In this document: positions 24,444 to 31,198 of the stretch, one piece after another
Layout: the number at the start of each line of letters is the position of its first letter
How positions within the stretch are numbered: position 1 is the first letter of the stretch
Source of the DNA: Phycisphaerae bacterium
GTDB lineage: Bacteria; Planctomycetota; Phycisphaerae; Phycisphaerales; UBA1924
Length of the DNA stretch: 54,388 nucleotides
NCBI GenBank assembly: GCA_016873295.1
Contig: VGXM01000019.1
Span: forward strand, 1 to 54,388
Direction: 5' to 3'
Notes under the pieces: generated by a model
The model's database searches: none
What the model was told of the DNA's origin: nothing
Seen by the model: the letters and a program-made list of their open reading frames with translations, nothing else
Position numbers and translations under genes: made by a program

Positions 24444-25042
24444 CGCGGCGGGGCGAGGGCGACGCGCGCGGTCGTGACCGTGACCTCGGGCGGCACGCAC
24501 GCGGCGGCGGCGCAGCCCCAGTCCGCCTGCCGGTCCTCCGCCAGGTCCAGGCACGCGGCGAGGGCGCCGGCGTCCTGCGGCGTGGCCGGGAGCAGCCGGA
24601 GCGGGCCCGCCAGCTCGACCAGCAGCACCCTCAGGGGCCCGCTCTGGCAGCGACCGGCGAGTTGGGCCAGGTCCTGGCGGCTCAGGCGCGCCAGGGCCGA
24701 TCCCGGCGCGTCGCCCACGTCCTTGTGGATGACGCAGGGCGCCTGCTCCGCGCCGTCGCGGAAGATGGCCAGGAGCACGCGACCGCGCTCGTCATCGGGG
24801 CGCGCGTCCGCCGCCGATTCGACGGGCACACGGCCGGTCGTCGCCTCGGCCGTCGGGGCGCCGGGCGTCGGCGCGGATCGGCTCGGCACCCGCGAGAGGA
24901 CCAGCAGGGTCGCCGACGCCGCCAGCGCCAGCCCCGCGGCCAGCGCCAGGCGCGGCGCCACCGCCCTCGACGCGGAGCGCTCGATCGACCCGGCCTCGCG
25001 GGCCATGCGGAGCAGGGCGGTGATGTCGCGGTCGTCCATCAT
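24440..25042 (-). CDS. Membrane protein in the anti-sigma factor position
   Basis: This 200-residue protein starts MMDDRDITALLRMAREAG, with one predicted membrane helix at residues 29-49 (RLALAAGLALAASATLLVLS). A periplasmic part containing several cysteines follows (EQAPCVIHKDV, GRCQSG, ALAACLDLAED, WGCAAAACVPP). Its first ATG overlaps the stop of the ECF sigma gene (ATGA), so the two are coupled. A short cytoplasmic N terminus followed by one helix and an exported domain is the usual shape of a membrane anti-sigma factor, but no zinc-binding anti-sigma motif is seen, so the function is inferred from position. Confidence 0.65.
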   Translation of the reverse strand: MMDDRDITALLRMAREAGSIERSASRAVAPRLALAAGLALAASATLLVLSRVPSRSAPTPGAPTAEATTGRVPVESAADARPDDERGRVLLAIFRDGAEQAPCVIHKDVGDAPGSALARLSRQDLAQLAGRCQSGPLRVLLVELAGPLRLLPATPQDAGALAACLDLAEDRQADWGCAAAACVPPEVTVTTARVALAPPR

Positions 25043-25737
25043 GTCGCGTCCCCCGTACCGCGTTGTTCGCCGATCCGCCGGCGGCGCTCGGGGCGGTCGG
25101 CGAAAAGGGCCCGGCGGAGCCGGTCGAGGGCGGAGGCCTTGCGGGCGTGGGCGGTGCTGGGGGCCACGCCCAGTTCCCGGGCCAGGTCGCGGTCCGAGAG
25201 CCCGCGCGAGAGGGCGAGCAGCACGCGCCGATCGTCCTCCGACACGAGGTCGCCCGCGAGGGCCTCGCGGACGCGTCCGAGGAGTTCGGCCAGGGCCGCC
25301 GCGTCGCCGACGTCGGCCCCGCGGTCGAGCAGGCGGTCGGCCAGGTCGAGCACCGCGTCCGGGGGGCGGGCCGCGGACCGCCGGCCTCGCAGCCACATCT
25401 TCATGGCGACGGCGTAGACGAACGTGCTCAGGGCCGAGCGCGACGGGTCGTACTTCCCTTCGCGGACGGCCTGCCACACCGCCGCCCAGGTCCGCTGCGA
25501 GAGCTCGTCGGCCTCGTGGGCGCCGGCCCCCCGCGCGGCGAACAGGCGCCGGAGCCCTGGGTCGAACCGGCGGTGGGCCGCGTCGACCTCCGCACGGGAG
25601 GGCGACGGCCTGGGATTGTCAGGGTCATTGGCCAGTGAGGCCCCTGTCAGGTCGATGTTCGACTCGGCGCCCGCCGGACAACCGGTGGATTCCGCCGCGT
25701 CCGCCGAGCGCTCGCCAACCGGGCGAGAATAAACCAC
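25039..25737 (-). CDS. ECF-type RNA polymerase sigma factor
   Basis: Up to 232 residues. Region 2 covers LRRLFAARGAGAHEADELSQ and TWAAVWQAVREGKYDPSRSA, followed by LSTFVYAVAMKMWLRGRRS. Region 4 is DDRRVLLALSRGLSDRDLAR plus ELGVAPSTAHARKASALDRL, a helix-turn-helix for -35 recognition. The GTG at 25737 is the longest possible start. The first 50 residues are not sigma-like, so translation may begin later at an alternative codon. It is coupled to the downstream membrane protein, its presumed regulator. The divergent neighbour is the DUF1573 gene, 90 bp away. Confidence 0.85.
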   Translation of the reverse strand: MVYSRPVGERSADAAESTGCPAGAESNIDLTGASLANDPDNPRPSPSRAEVDAAHRRFDPGLRRLFAARGAGAHEADELSQRTWAAVWQAVREGKYDPSRSALSTFVYAVAMKMWLRGRRSAARPPDAVLDLADRLLDRGADVGDAAALAELLGRVREALAGDLVSEDDRRVLLALSRGLSDRDLARELGVAPSTAHARKASALDRLRRALFADRPERRRRIGEQRGTGDAT

Positions 25738-25826
25738 CGAACCCCGCCGCGGCGTTCCGCGCGGCGGCCCGGGGGGCCGATTCCTATTGTGTGCATCGGC
25801 GGCGCAGGCCCGCCAGGGAGTTGTCC

Positions 25827-27053
25827 ATGGTCCGATGTGCCGTTCCGATCCTCGTCGCGTGGCTGGCGGCGTCCGCGTCCGCCCAGTTCCTGACCCCGAC
25901 CACGCCCACCAAGGCCCCGGAGCGTCCCGGGACGAGCCCAGGGCTGCCGGGTTTCGGGCCGGCGATGGTCCAGCCCCGCATCGAGTTCGACCGCCTGGAG
26001 CACGCCTTCGGGTCCATTTACGACACCGCCCCGGTGGAGGCGACGTTCACCTTCACCAACCGGGGAGGCGGAATTCTCAAGGTCACCAACCTGCACGGGT
26101 CGTGCGGCTGCACCGTCCCGGCCCTGGCCAAGACCGAATACGCCCCGGGCGAGACCGGCACCATCCGCGTGGCGTTCAACCCGCACGGGCGCAAGGGCCC
26201 GCAGCAAACCACCGTGACCGTCACGACCAACCAGGAGTCCAACCCCATCAGCGTGCTGACGGTCAAGAGCGAGGTGCTCAAGATCGTGGACTTCGATCCC
26301 GCCTACGGCGCGTTCGGGCAGCTCAACCGGGGCGAGCCCAAGACCATGACGATCAACGTCATCGGACGCACGCCCGACTTCGAGGCCACCGGCGCCACCG
26401 GGCTCGACGAGCGCTACTTCGACGTGTCGATCGGGAAGACCGAGGGGTACACGGACGCCGCGGGGACCGCCTTCCGGCGCACGCCGATCACCATTACCTT
26501 CAAGGGCACGGCCCCGATCGGGTTCCTGAACCAGGCGCTCTCGGTGCGGACCAACGACGAACGCCCGTCGGCGCAGCTCGTCACGCTCAACGTGATGGCC
26601 CAGGTGATGTCGTCGCTGGCCCCCAACCCGCAGGCGGTGTCGCTGGGCATCGCGACGGTCGGCGGGCCGGTCAAGGGCGAGTTCCGCGTCGACAGCCGCC
26701 TCGGGCAGACCTTCACGATCAAGAAGATCGAGGCGATCATCAACAACGTCGACCCCAACCACCCCACGGCGTTCCCCGAGCCCGTGGCGTTCTCCTGGGC
26801 CCCCGCCAACGTCAAGCTCCCGAGGGACAAGCCCGCGCCGGGGTACACCATCTCCTATGCGGGCGTCGCGCCCACCAAGCGGGGGCAGCTCCGCGGCGAG
26901 TTCGTCGTCCAGACGGACATCCCCGACGAACCCGAGCTTCGAATCCCCATGTTCGGCAACATCATGCAGTCGGCCAACGCCCCCGGCACGCCGCCCACAC
27001 CCCTCAAGAGCGGCGAGGTCATCCTGACCCCGGCGCCCGGGCAGCCCAAGTGA
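25827..27053 (+). CDS. Exported DUF1573 protein
   Basis: This 408-residue protein has a signal peptide (MVRCAVPILVAWLAASASA) and a DUF1573 domain. The hallmark is EFDRLEHAFGSIYDTAPVEA, then FTFTNRGGGILKVTN, then HGSCGCTVPAL, with the paired cysteines CGC and the GTIRVAFNP strand. Two more immunoglobulin-like beta domains follow. DUF1573 domains resemble ASPM/SPD-2/hydin-type folds and are very common in planctomycete and Bacteroidota exported proteins, without a settled function. AGGGAG precedes the ATG at 25827. The rhodanese and MauE genes follow with 4-bp and overlapping junctions, making a three-gene operon. Confidence 0.88.
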   Translation: MVRCAVPILVAWLAASASAQFLTPTTPTKAPERPGTSPGLPGFGPAMVQPRIEFDRLEHAFGSIYDTAPVEATFTFTNRGGGILKVTNLHGSCGCTVPALAKTEYAPGETGTIRVAFNPHGRKGPQQTTVTVTTNQESNPISVLTVKSEVLKIVDFDPAYGAFGQLNRGEPKTMTINVIGRTPDFEATGATGLDERYFDVSIGKTEGYTDAAGTAFRRTPITITFKGTAPIGFLNQALSVRTNDERPSAQLVTLNVMAQVMSSLAPNPQAVSLGIATVGGPVKGEFRVDSRLGQTFTIKKIEAIINNVDPNHPTAFPEPVAFSWAPANVKLPRDKPAPGYTISYAGVAPTKRGQLRGEFVVQTDIPDEPELRIPMFGNIMQSANAPGTPPTPLKSGEVILTPAPGQPK

Positions 27054-27057
27054 CGGC

Positions 27058-27555
27058 ATGGCGCCCACGAGCCTCCTGACGCGGGCCCTGGCGGTGTTCG
27101 GCGTCGCCGTGCTGATCGGCGCGGCCCACTCGGCGCGCACGCCGGTGGCGCTCCGCCTCCAGCCCACGGAGGCCCAGACGCCGGCGACCACGCCCGACGC
27201 CCCGGAGACCCCGCCCCGGGGCCCGGGGCTGATGATCAGCGTCGGCGAGGCGTTCGAGCTGTTCCAGCAGGGCACGCCCTTCCTCGACGCCCGCCCCAAG
27301 GCCGACTTCGACGCCGGGCGCGTCATGGGCGCCTTCCACAACCCGCCCTCCACCGGGCTCAAGCCCGACGTGATCCAGTTCCTCGACCCGTCGCGCCCGA
27401 TCGTGATCTACTGCGGCGGGGGCGACTGCAAGGACAGCGAGAACCTCGCCATCCTCCTCCAGCAGATGGGGTTCAACCGCCTGCACGTCATGACGGACGG
27501 GTTTCCCGCGTGGCAGTCCGCGGGGCACCCGGTCGAGGGCGGGGGTGGGCCGTGA
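27058..27555 (+). CDS. Exported rhodanese-domain protein
   Basis: This 165-residue protein starts 4 bp after the DUF1573 gene. An N-terminal hydrophobic helix (TRALAVFGVAVLIGAAHSA) serves as signal or anchor. A rhodanese fold follows: FLDARPKADFDAGRVMGAFH, then IVIYCGGGDCKDSENLAILL with the active-site cysteine beginning the loop CGGGDCKDS, then DGFPAWQSAGHPV. Rhodaneses carry a persulfide on that cysteine and move sulfane sulfur. A second cysteine in the loop could form a disulfide. Its stop overlaps the start of the MauE-like gene by 4 bp, so a shared role in periplasmic thiol or sulfur chemistry is likely. Confidence 0.9.
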   Translation: MAPTSLLTRALAVFGVAVLIGAAHSARTPVALRLQPTEAQTPATTPDAPETPPRGPGLMISVGEAFELFQQGTPFLDARPKADFDAGRVMGAFHNPPSTGLKPDVIQFLDPSRPIVIYCGGGDCKDSENLAILLQQMGFNRLHVMTDGFPAWQSAGHPVEGGGGP

Positions 27556-27995
27556 GACTCGCCGCGCTGCTCGCACGCCTGGTCCTCGCCGGCCTGTTCG
27601 CCCTGGCGGCGTGGGCCAAGCTCGGCGACGCGCAGTCGTTCGCGTTCTCGGTCAAGGCGTTCGAGGTCCTGCCCGACCACCTCGCGGTGCTCGCCACGTT
27701 CGTCATCCCGTGGCTGGAAGCCCTCTGCGCCGCGCTGCTCCTGCTCGGGCTCTGGGCCCGCCCCGCCGCCCTGCTCCTGTCGGGGCAGTTGCTGGTCTTC
27801 ATCGCGGGGATCGGGTCGGTGCTGTGGCGCGGCATGAGCGTCACGTGCGGGTGCTTCGGCAAGCTGGATCCGTTCTGTTCCGGTCCGCTGGGGTGGTGCA
27901 ATATCGCCCAGAACGCCGTGCTGCTGACCCTGTCGTTGCTGGTGCTGGCGGCGGGTCCGGGGTACCTGGCCGCGGATCGCAGGCCGCGCCGCTGA
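27552..27995 (+). CDS. MauE/DoxX-family membrane protein
   Basis: This 147-residue protein starts at a GTG overlapping the rhodanese stop codon (GTGA). It has four predicted membrane helices: LLARLVLAGLFALAAWAKL, DHLAVLATFVIPWLEALCAA, PAALLLSGQLLVFIAGIGS, and a last one ending VLAAGPGYLAAD. Between helices 3 and 4 is VTCGCFGKLDPF, a CxCFG motif typical of MauE-like proteins, which assist disulfide formation in methylamine dehydrogenase and related exported enzymes. With the DUF1573 and rhodanese partners it forms a small envelope redox module. A strong hairpin follows the gene. Confidence 0.88.
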   Translation: MRLAALLARLVLAGLFALAAWAKLGDAQSFAFSVKAFEVLPDHLAVLATFVIPWLEALCAALLLLGLWARPAALLLSGQLLVFIAGIGSVLWRGMSVTCGCFGKLDPFCSGPLGWCNIAQNAVLLTLSLLVLAAGPGYLAADRRPRR

Positions 27996-28013
27996 TCGGG
28001 GTGGGCTCCAGGA

Positions 28014-28047
28014 CTCTGGGAGATGTCCTCTGAGAGCGCTCCCAGAG
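28014..28047 (+). terminator. Hairpin terminating the DUF1573-rhodanese-MauE operon
   Basis: A 9-bp perfect stem, CTCTGGGAG with CTCCCAGAG, begins 19 nt after the MauE stop codon. No T tract follows. The rest of the 381-bp interval up to rpsR contains a palindrome at 28283 and nothing else I can recognise. Confidence 0.5.
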
Positions 28048-28269
28048 CGCGGAGCACGGGCCGGTGGTCTCCGCAGGCCCCCCGGAGGGGCCCAGGGGAG
28101 TAGCCGGGAGCGGGGCGCGGCGGCGGTGCCGGTGGGTCGCTCCGCCCGCGGCTCCACCCCTGCGCCACTTCGGGGCGAAGAGGCCCTCGGCCTCCGAATC
28201 GGCGCGCATCCGGGGGTCTGGACGACGCCCGCTGATCCGCGAACGTGGTCTGGGCGCCGGGTGTCGTCC

Positions 28270-28300
28270 TATCATGGAGACCCCCGCTCGATCGAGCGGG
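28270..28300 (+). promoter_or_regulatory. Candidate rpsR leader: -10-like TATCAT and 18-bp perfect palindrome
   Basis: TATCAT at 28270-28275 is followed 7 nt later by the perfect palindrome CCCGCTCGATCGAGCGGG (28283-28300), about 75 nt before the rpsR start. As RNA it would fold back on itself near the 5' end. As DNA it could be an operator. No good -35 is seen. The gene stands alone, so it needs its own control. Confidence 0.35.
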
Positions 28301-28376
28301 ACCCCGTCGCTCGGGACCCTGTGGCGCGTCAAGCCGCGGGGGGCGCCCGGGCCCATGACCAGGACGGAGCGATTCG

Positions 28377-28628
28377 ATGAGCAGGTTCCAGCGTTTCAGT
28401 TCGCCGGGCGGGCAGCAGAAGGTCAAGGTGTCGCGCACGAGCGCCAACGACACGCTCTACGTCGATTGGAAGGACGCGGAGACCCTCCGCCGCCTGATGA
28501 GCCCCAACGGGAAGATCCTGGGGCGCAAGCGCCTGAGCGTGACCGCCCGCGAGCAGCGGTTGCTGAGCCAGGCGATCAAGCGGGCCCGGTACATGGCCCT
28601 GCTGCCCTACACCAGCGCCACGCTGTAA
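28377..28628 (+). CDS. rpsR: 30S ribosomal protein bS18
   Basis: An 83-residue bS18 with the family core VDWKDAETLRRLMSPNGKIL and GRKRLSVTAREQRLLSQAIK, then RARYMALLPYT. This protein sits on the 30S platform next to bS6. In many bacteria it lies with rpsF and rplI, but here it stands alone between the MauE operon and the methionine sulfoxide reductase gene. GGAG is about 12 nt before the ATG. The N terminus is slightly longer and more basic than average, otherwise ordinary. Confidence 0.96.
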   Translation: MSRFQRFSSPGGQQKVKVSRTSANDTLYVDWKDAETLRRLMSPNGKILGRKRLSVTAREQRLLSQAIKRARYMALLPYTSATL

Positions 28629-28691
28629 CCCGGCGACCACGCCCGAATCCTCCGAATCCGGCCCCCCGCGGGACCAGGGAGGGGGTGTGCG

Positions 28692-29198
28692 ATGATCGAC
28701 TCCAACGTCACGCTCGGTCGCGACTACGCGCCTCTGGTCGGGATCGCGTCCGTATCCGGGGAACGCACGGCCCGCATGCAGCGCGTGTGCGACCTCCTGT
28801 GGGGCGCCTTCTCGGCCCGCGGGCTTTCGTGGATCGGGTTCTACGCCAAGGTCAGCGGCGCCGAGCAGATGGTGCTGGAGGTGCGGCGCGACAAGCCCGC
28901 GTGCTCCCCCATCGGGCTGCACGGCATGTGCGGTCGGTGTTGGGGCGAACGCCGACCGATCCTGGTCGCCGACGTCGCCACGCTGGGCACGAACTACATC
29001 GCGTGCGACCCGCGCGACCGCTCCGAGGCGGTCGTCCCCTGCTTCGACGAGGGCGGGAGTTGCTGGGGCGTGCTCGACGCCGACAGCCATGAGCCAGGCG
29101 CGTTCGGCCTGAACGACCTCGCCGGCATGACGGCCCTGGTCGAGGCGTTCGGGCTTTCCGTGCCGCTGTTCCCTCCGCCCGAGCCGCTGATCCTCTGA
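28692..29198 (+). CDS. msrC: Free methionine-R-sulfoxide reductase (GAF domain)
   Basis: This 168-residue GAF-domain enzyme reduces free methionine-R-sulfoxide. The three cysteines of the catalytic relay are visible: KPACSPI, HGMCGRCW and NYIACDPRD, followed by the SEAVVPCF strand and a SCWGVLDADSHEPGAF segment. The N terminus with LLWGAFSARGLSWIGFYAKV fits the family. GGGAGGGGG precedes the ATG at 28692. It lies upstream of the nitrite oxidoreductase-like operon but has its own 200-bp gap and the operon has its own promoter, so co-transcription is unlikely. Protection against oxidants near a nitrogen-oxide enzyme is an attractive but unproven link. Confidence 0.92.
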   Translation: MIDSNVTLGRDYAPLVGIASVSGERTARMQRVCDLLWGAFSARGLSWIGFYAKVSGAEQMVLEVRRDKPACSPIGLHGMCGRCWGERRPILVADVATLGTNYIACDPRDRSEAVVPCFDEGGSCWGVLDADSHEPGAFGLNDLAGMTALVEAFGLSVPLFPPPEPLIL

Positions 29199-29323
29199 CC
29201 CTTCGAGCGAGCGCTCGTGCACGGCCCGCGCCGGTCCAGAGTTCTGGTCGTCGGGCGTTGACCCCAGTCGCCCGTCGAGGGCCACTGGTTTTCCACAAAT
29301 CCGCGGCCGCGCCGCATCGGAGG

Positions 29324-29352
29324 TTGACACCCGTCTCGATTGCTGATATAGA
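29324..29352 (+). promoter_or_regulatory. Near-consensus sigma-70 promoter of the nxr-like operon
   Basis: TTGACA at 29324-29329 is a perfect -35, and TATAGA at 29347-29352 is a good -10 with the ideal 17-nt spacer. Transcription would start near 29359, giving a leader of about 47 nt with AGGAGGG at 29391, before the ATG at 29406. The sequence around it is locally AT-rich for this genome. This predicts strong expression of the whole operon. Confidence 0.8.
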
Positions 29353-29405
29353 GATGGCCAAGTCTGCATTGTCCCGCGAGCCTCGGAACCAGGAGGGCGG
29401 ACAGG

Positions 29406-31163
29406 ATGGCACTCCGGATCAGCGTCGGTCGATCGGGTCGGATCGGGTTGGTCGCGTTCGCGGCGCTGGCCGCGGGCTGTGAGAAGAGTTCGGAGCCGGC
29501 GCCCAAGGCCTCCAAGGCGCCGGCCCCGGCCAAGGCCCCCGCGGTGGCGCCCGCGACCACTCGGGCGCCGGCCCCCGCGGCGGCGCCCGCGCCGCCGACC
29601 GCGGTGGCGATCACGGCGCTGGAGCCGCAGGTCGTCCACGACCTGTTCGTCACCCACTGCGCCGCGTGCCACGGCATCGAGGGTCACGGGGACGGTCCGG
29701 CCGCCGAGCAGCTCTTCCCGAAGCCCCGCGCCTTCGCCGACAGCCCGTTCCGGTTCGCCGCGACGGGGGGCAGCACGGACCAGGTCGTCAAGGCCGTGGA
29801 GACCACGATCCGCAAGGGCATGGTGCGCAGCTCCATGCCCGGGTTCGAGGGGACGTTGAACCCGTCGGAGGTCCGGGGGCTCGCCGACTACGTCGTCAGG
29901 CTCACCGAGAAGGCCGACAAGAACGCGTGGGCGCCGGTCGCGGCGTACACGCCGCCGGCGAGCGTGCCCAAGCTCGACCGCCCGATGATCACGCGCGGGG
30001 CCCAGCTGTTCAAGTCGCTGGCGTGCGTGAACTGCCACGGCGAGACGGGGCACGGCGACGGGCCGGAGATGGCCAAGCTCGCCGACGTGGGCGGTCGCCC
30101 GATCCGCCCGGCGGACCTGGCCTCCGGGCTCTACAAGTCGGGCTCGACGCCCGAGGACCTGTACCGGGCGATCATCGAGGGGGTCCCAGGCACGCCCATG
30201 ATCGCGTACGGGCCCCAGGTGCTCAAGCCGGGGCCGGGCGGGCAGGTCGACGACCGCGACGCCTGGTCCCTGGTCGCGTTCGTGAGGAGCCTGGCACCGC
30301 CGGTCCTGGTCGAAGGGATCGCGTCGGGGCAGGAGCTCCGCCCCGCGGCCCTCGCCGACGCGGCGATGCTGAGCGACCCGACGCACGCGGGATGGCTGCG
30401 GGCCCAGGGCACCTCGATCGCCATGCGTCCGCTGTGGCAACGCGGCACGCACACGACGGCGATGCGCGTCACGCCCTTCCGGGTCGGGGAGCAGGTCGGC
30501 TTCCGCCTGGAGTGGAAGGACGAGACGCTCGACATCGACCAGGGGAGCAACCTGTTCCCCGACGGCGTCGCCGTGATGTACGCCATGTCGGACGCGGTCC
30601 CCGCGCTGCCCATGGGCGTGACGATGGCGGGGCACGACCCGGCGGCGCCGGTCAACATCTGGCACTGGAAGGCGAGCCGGCAGTTCGACGCGGCCCGCGG
30701 GTACAAGACGCCCGGCGTGCCCCGCGAGGTGCCCGTCGGCGGATTCCAGACGTTCACGACGGCGCCCCAGGCGGTCGAGGCGCCCCCGCGGCCTGAGAAG
30801 GCCGGCGACAACTCCGACCTGCACCTGGACGATGCGGCGTTCACCTCCGCCGTCGCCGCGGGCAACCCGCACGAGGATCCCGCCCTGGTCCTGCGGGCCG
30901 CCCTCGACGGCAACGCCGAGGGCTTCGGCACGCTCGAGTACCAGCCCGCGGATCAGCAGGACATCGGGGCGACGGCGGTGTGGGGGGGCGGGTCGTGGTT
31001 CGTCACGCTCAACCGGGCCGCCACCAACGCCCACAAGCTCGACGCCCAGTTCGGCCCGGGCCAGCGGATCGCGGTGGCGTTCGCGGTGTGGAACGGCTCC
31101 AACGACGACCGCAACGGCCTCAAGCTCATCTCCGGCTGGCACTGGCTCGTGCTCGACAAGTGA
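29406..31163 (+). CDS. nxrC: NxrC-like heme lipoprotein: diheme cytochrome c fused to ethylbenzene-dehydrogenase gamma-like domain
   Basis: This 585-residue lipoprotein has a lipobox ending at C25 (FAALAAGCEK), followed by an Ala/Pro-rich linker to about residue 68. Two cytochrome c domains follow with CAACH (85-89) and CVNCH (207-211), each with a downstream methionine candidate (SSMPGF; TPMIAYGP). From about residue 340 the protein reads like the heme b-binding gamma subunit of type II DMSO reductase-family enzymes (EBDH-related): RVGEQVGFRLEWKDET, DGVAVMYAM, and the C-terminal RIAVAFAVWNGSNDDRNG plus KLISGWHWL. It is the first gene of the operon and predicted to carry electrons from the NxrAB dimer to the membrane chain. 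As a lipoprotein it would tether the complex. Confidence 0.85.
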   Translation: MALRISVGRSGRIGLVAFAALAAGCEKSSEPAPKASKAPAPAKAPAVAPATTRAPAPAAAPAPPTAVAITALEPQVVHDLFVTHCAACHGIEGHGDGPAAEQLFPKPRAFADSPFRFAATGGSTDQVVKAVETTIRKGMVRSSMPGFEGTLNPSEVRGLADYVVRLTEKADKNAWAPVAAYTPPASVPKLDRPMITRGAQLFKSLACVNCHGETGHGDGPEMAKLADVGGRPIRPADLASGLYKSGSTPEDLYRAIIEGVPGTPMIAYGPQVLKPGPGGQVDDRDAWSLVAFVRSLAPPVLVEGIASGQELRPAALADAAMLSDPTHAGWLRAQGTSIAMRPLWQRGTHTTAMRVTPFRVGEQVGFRLEWKDETLDIDQGSNLFPDGVAVMYAMSDAVPALPMGVTMAGHDPAAPVNIWHWKASRQFDAARGYKTPGVPREVPVGGFQTFTTAPQAVEAPPRPEKAGDNSDLHLDDAAFTSAVAAGNPHEDPALVLRAALDGNAEGFGTLEYQPADQQDIGATAVWGGGSWFVTLNRAATNAHKLDAQFGPGQRIAVAFAVWNGSNDDRNGLKLISGWHWLVLDK

Positions 31164-31198
31164 ACCCACATTCTCCCGGCAGTGAAGGGGACCTTCTC

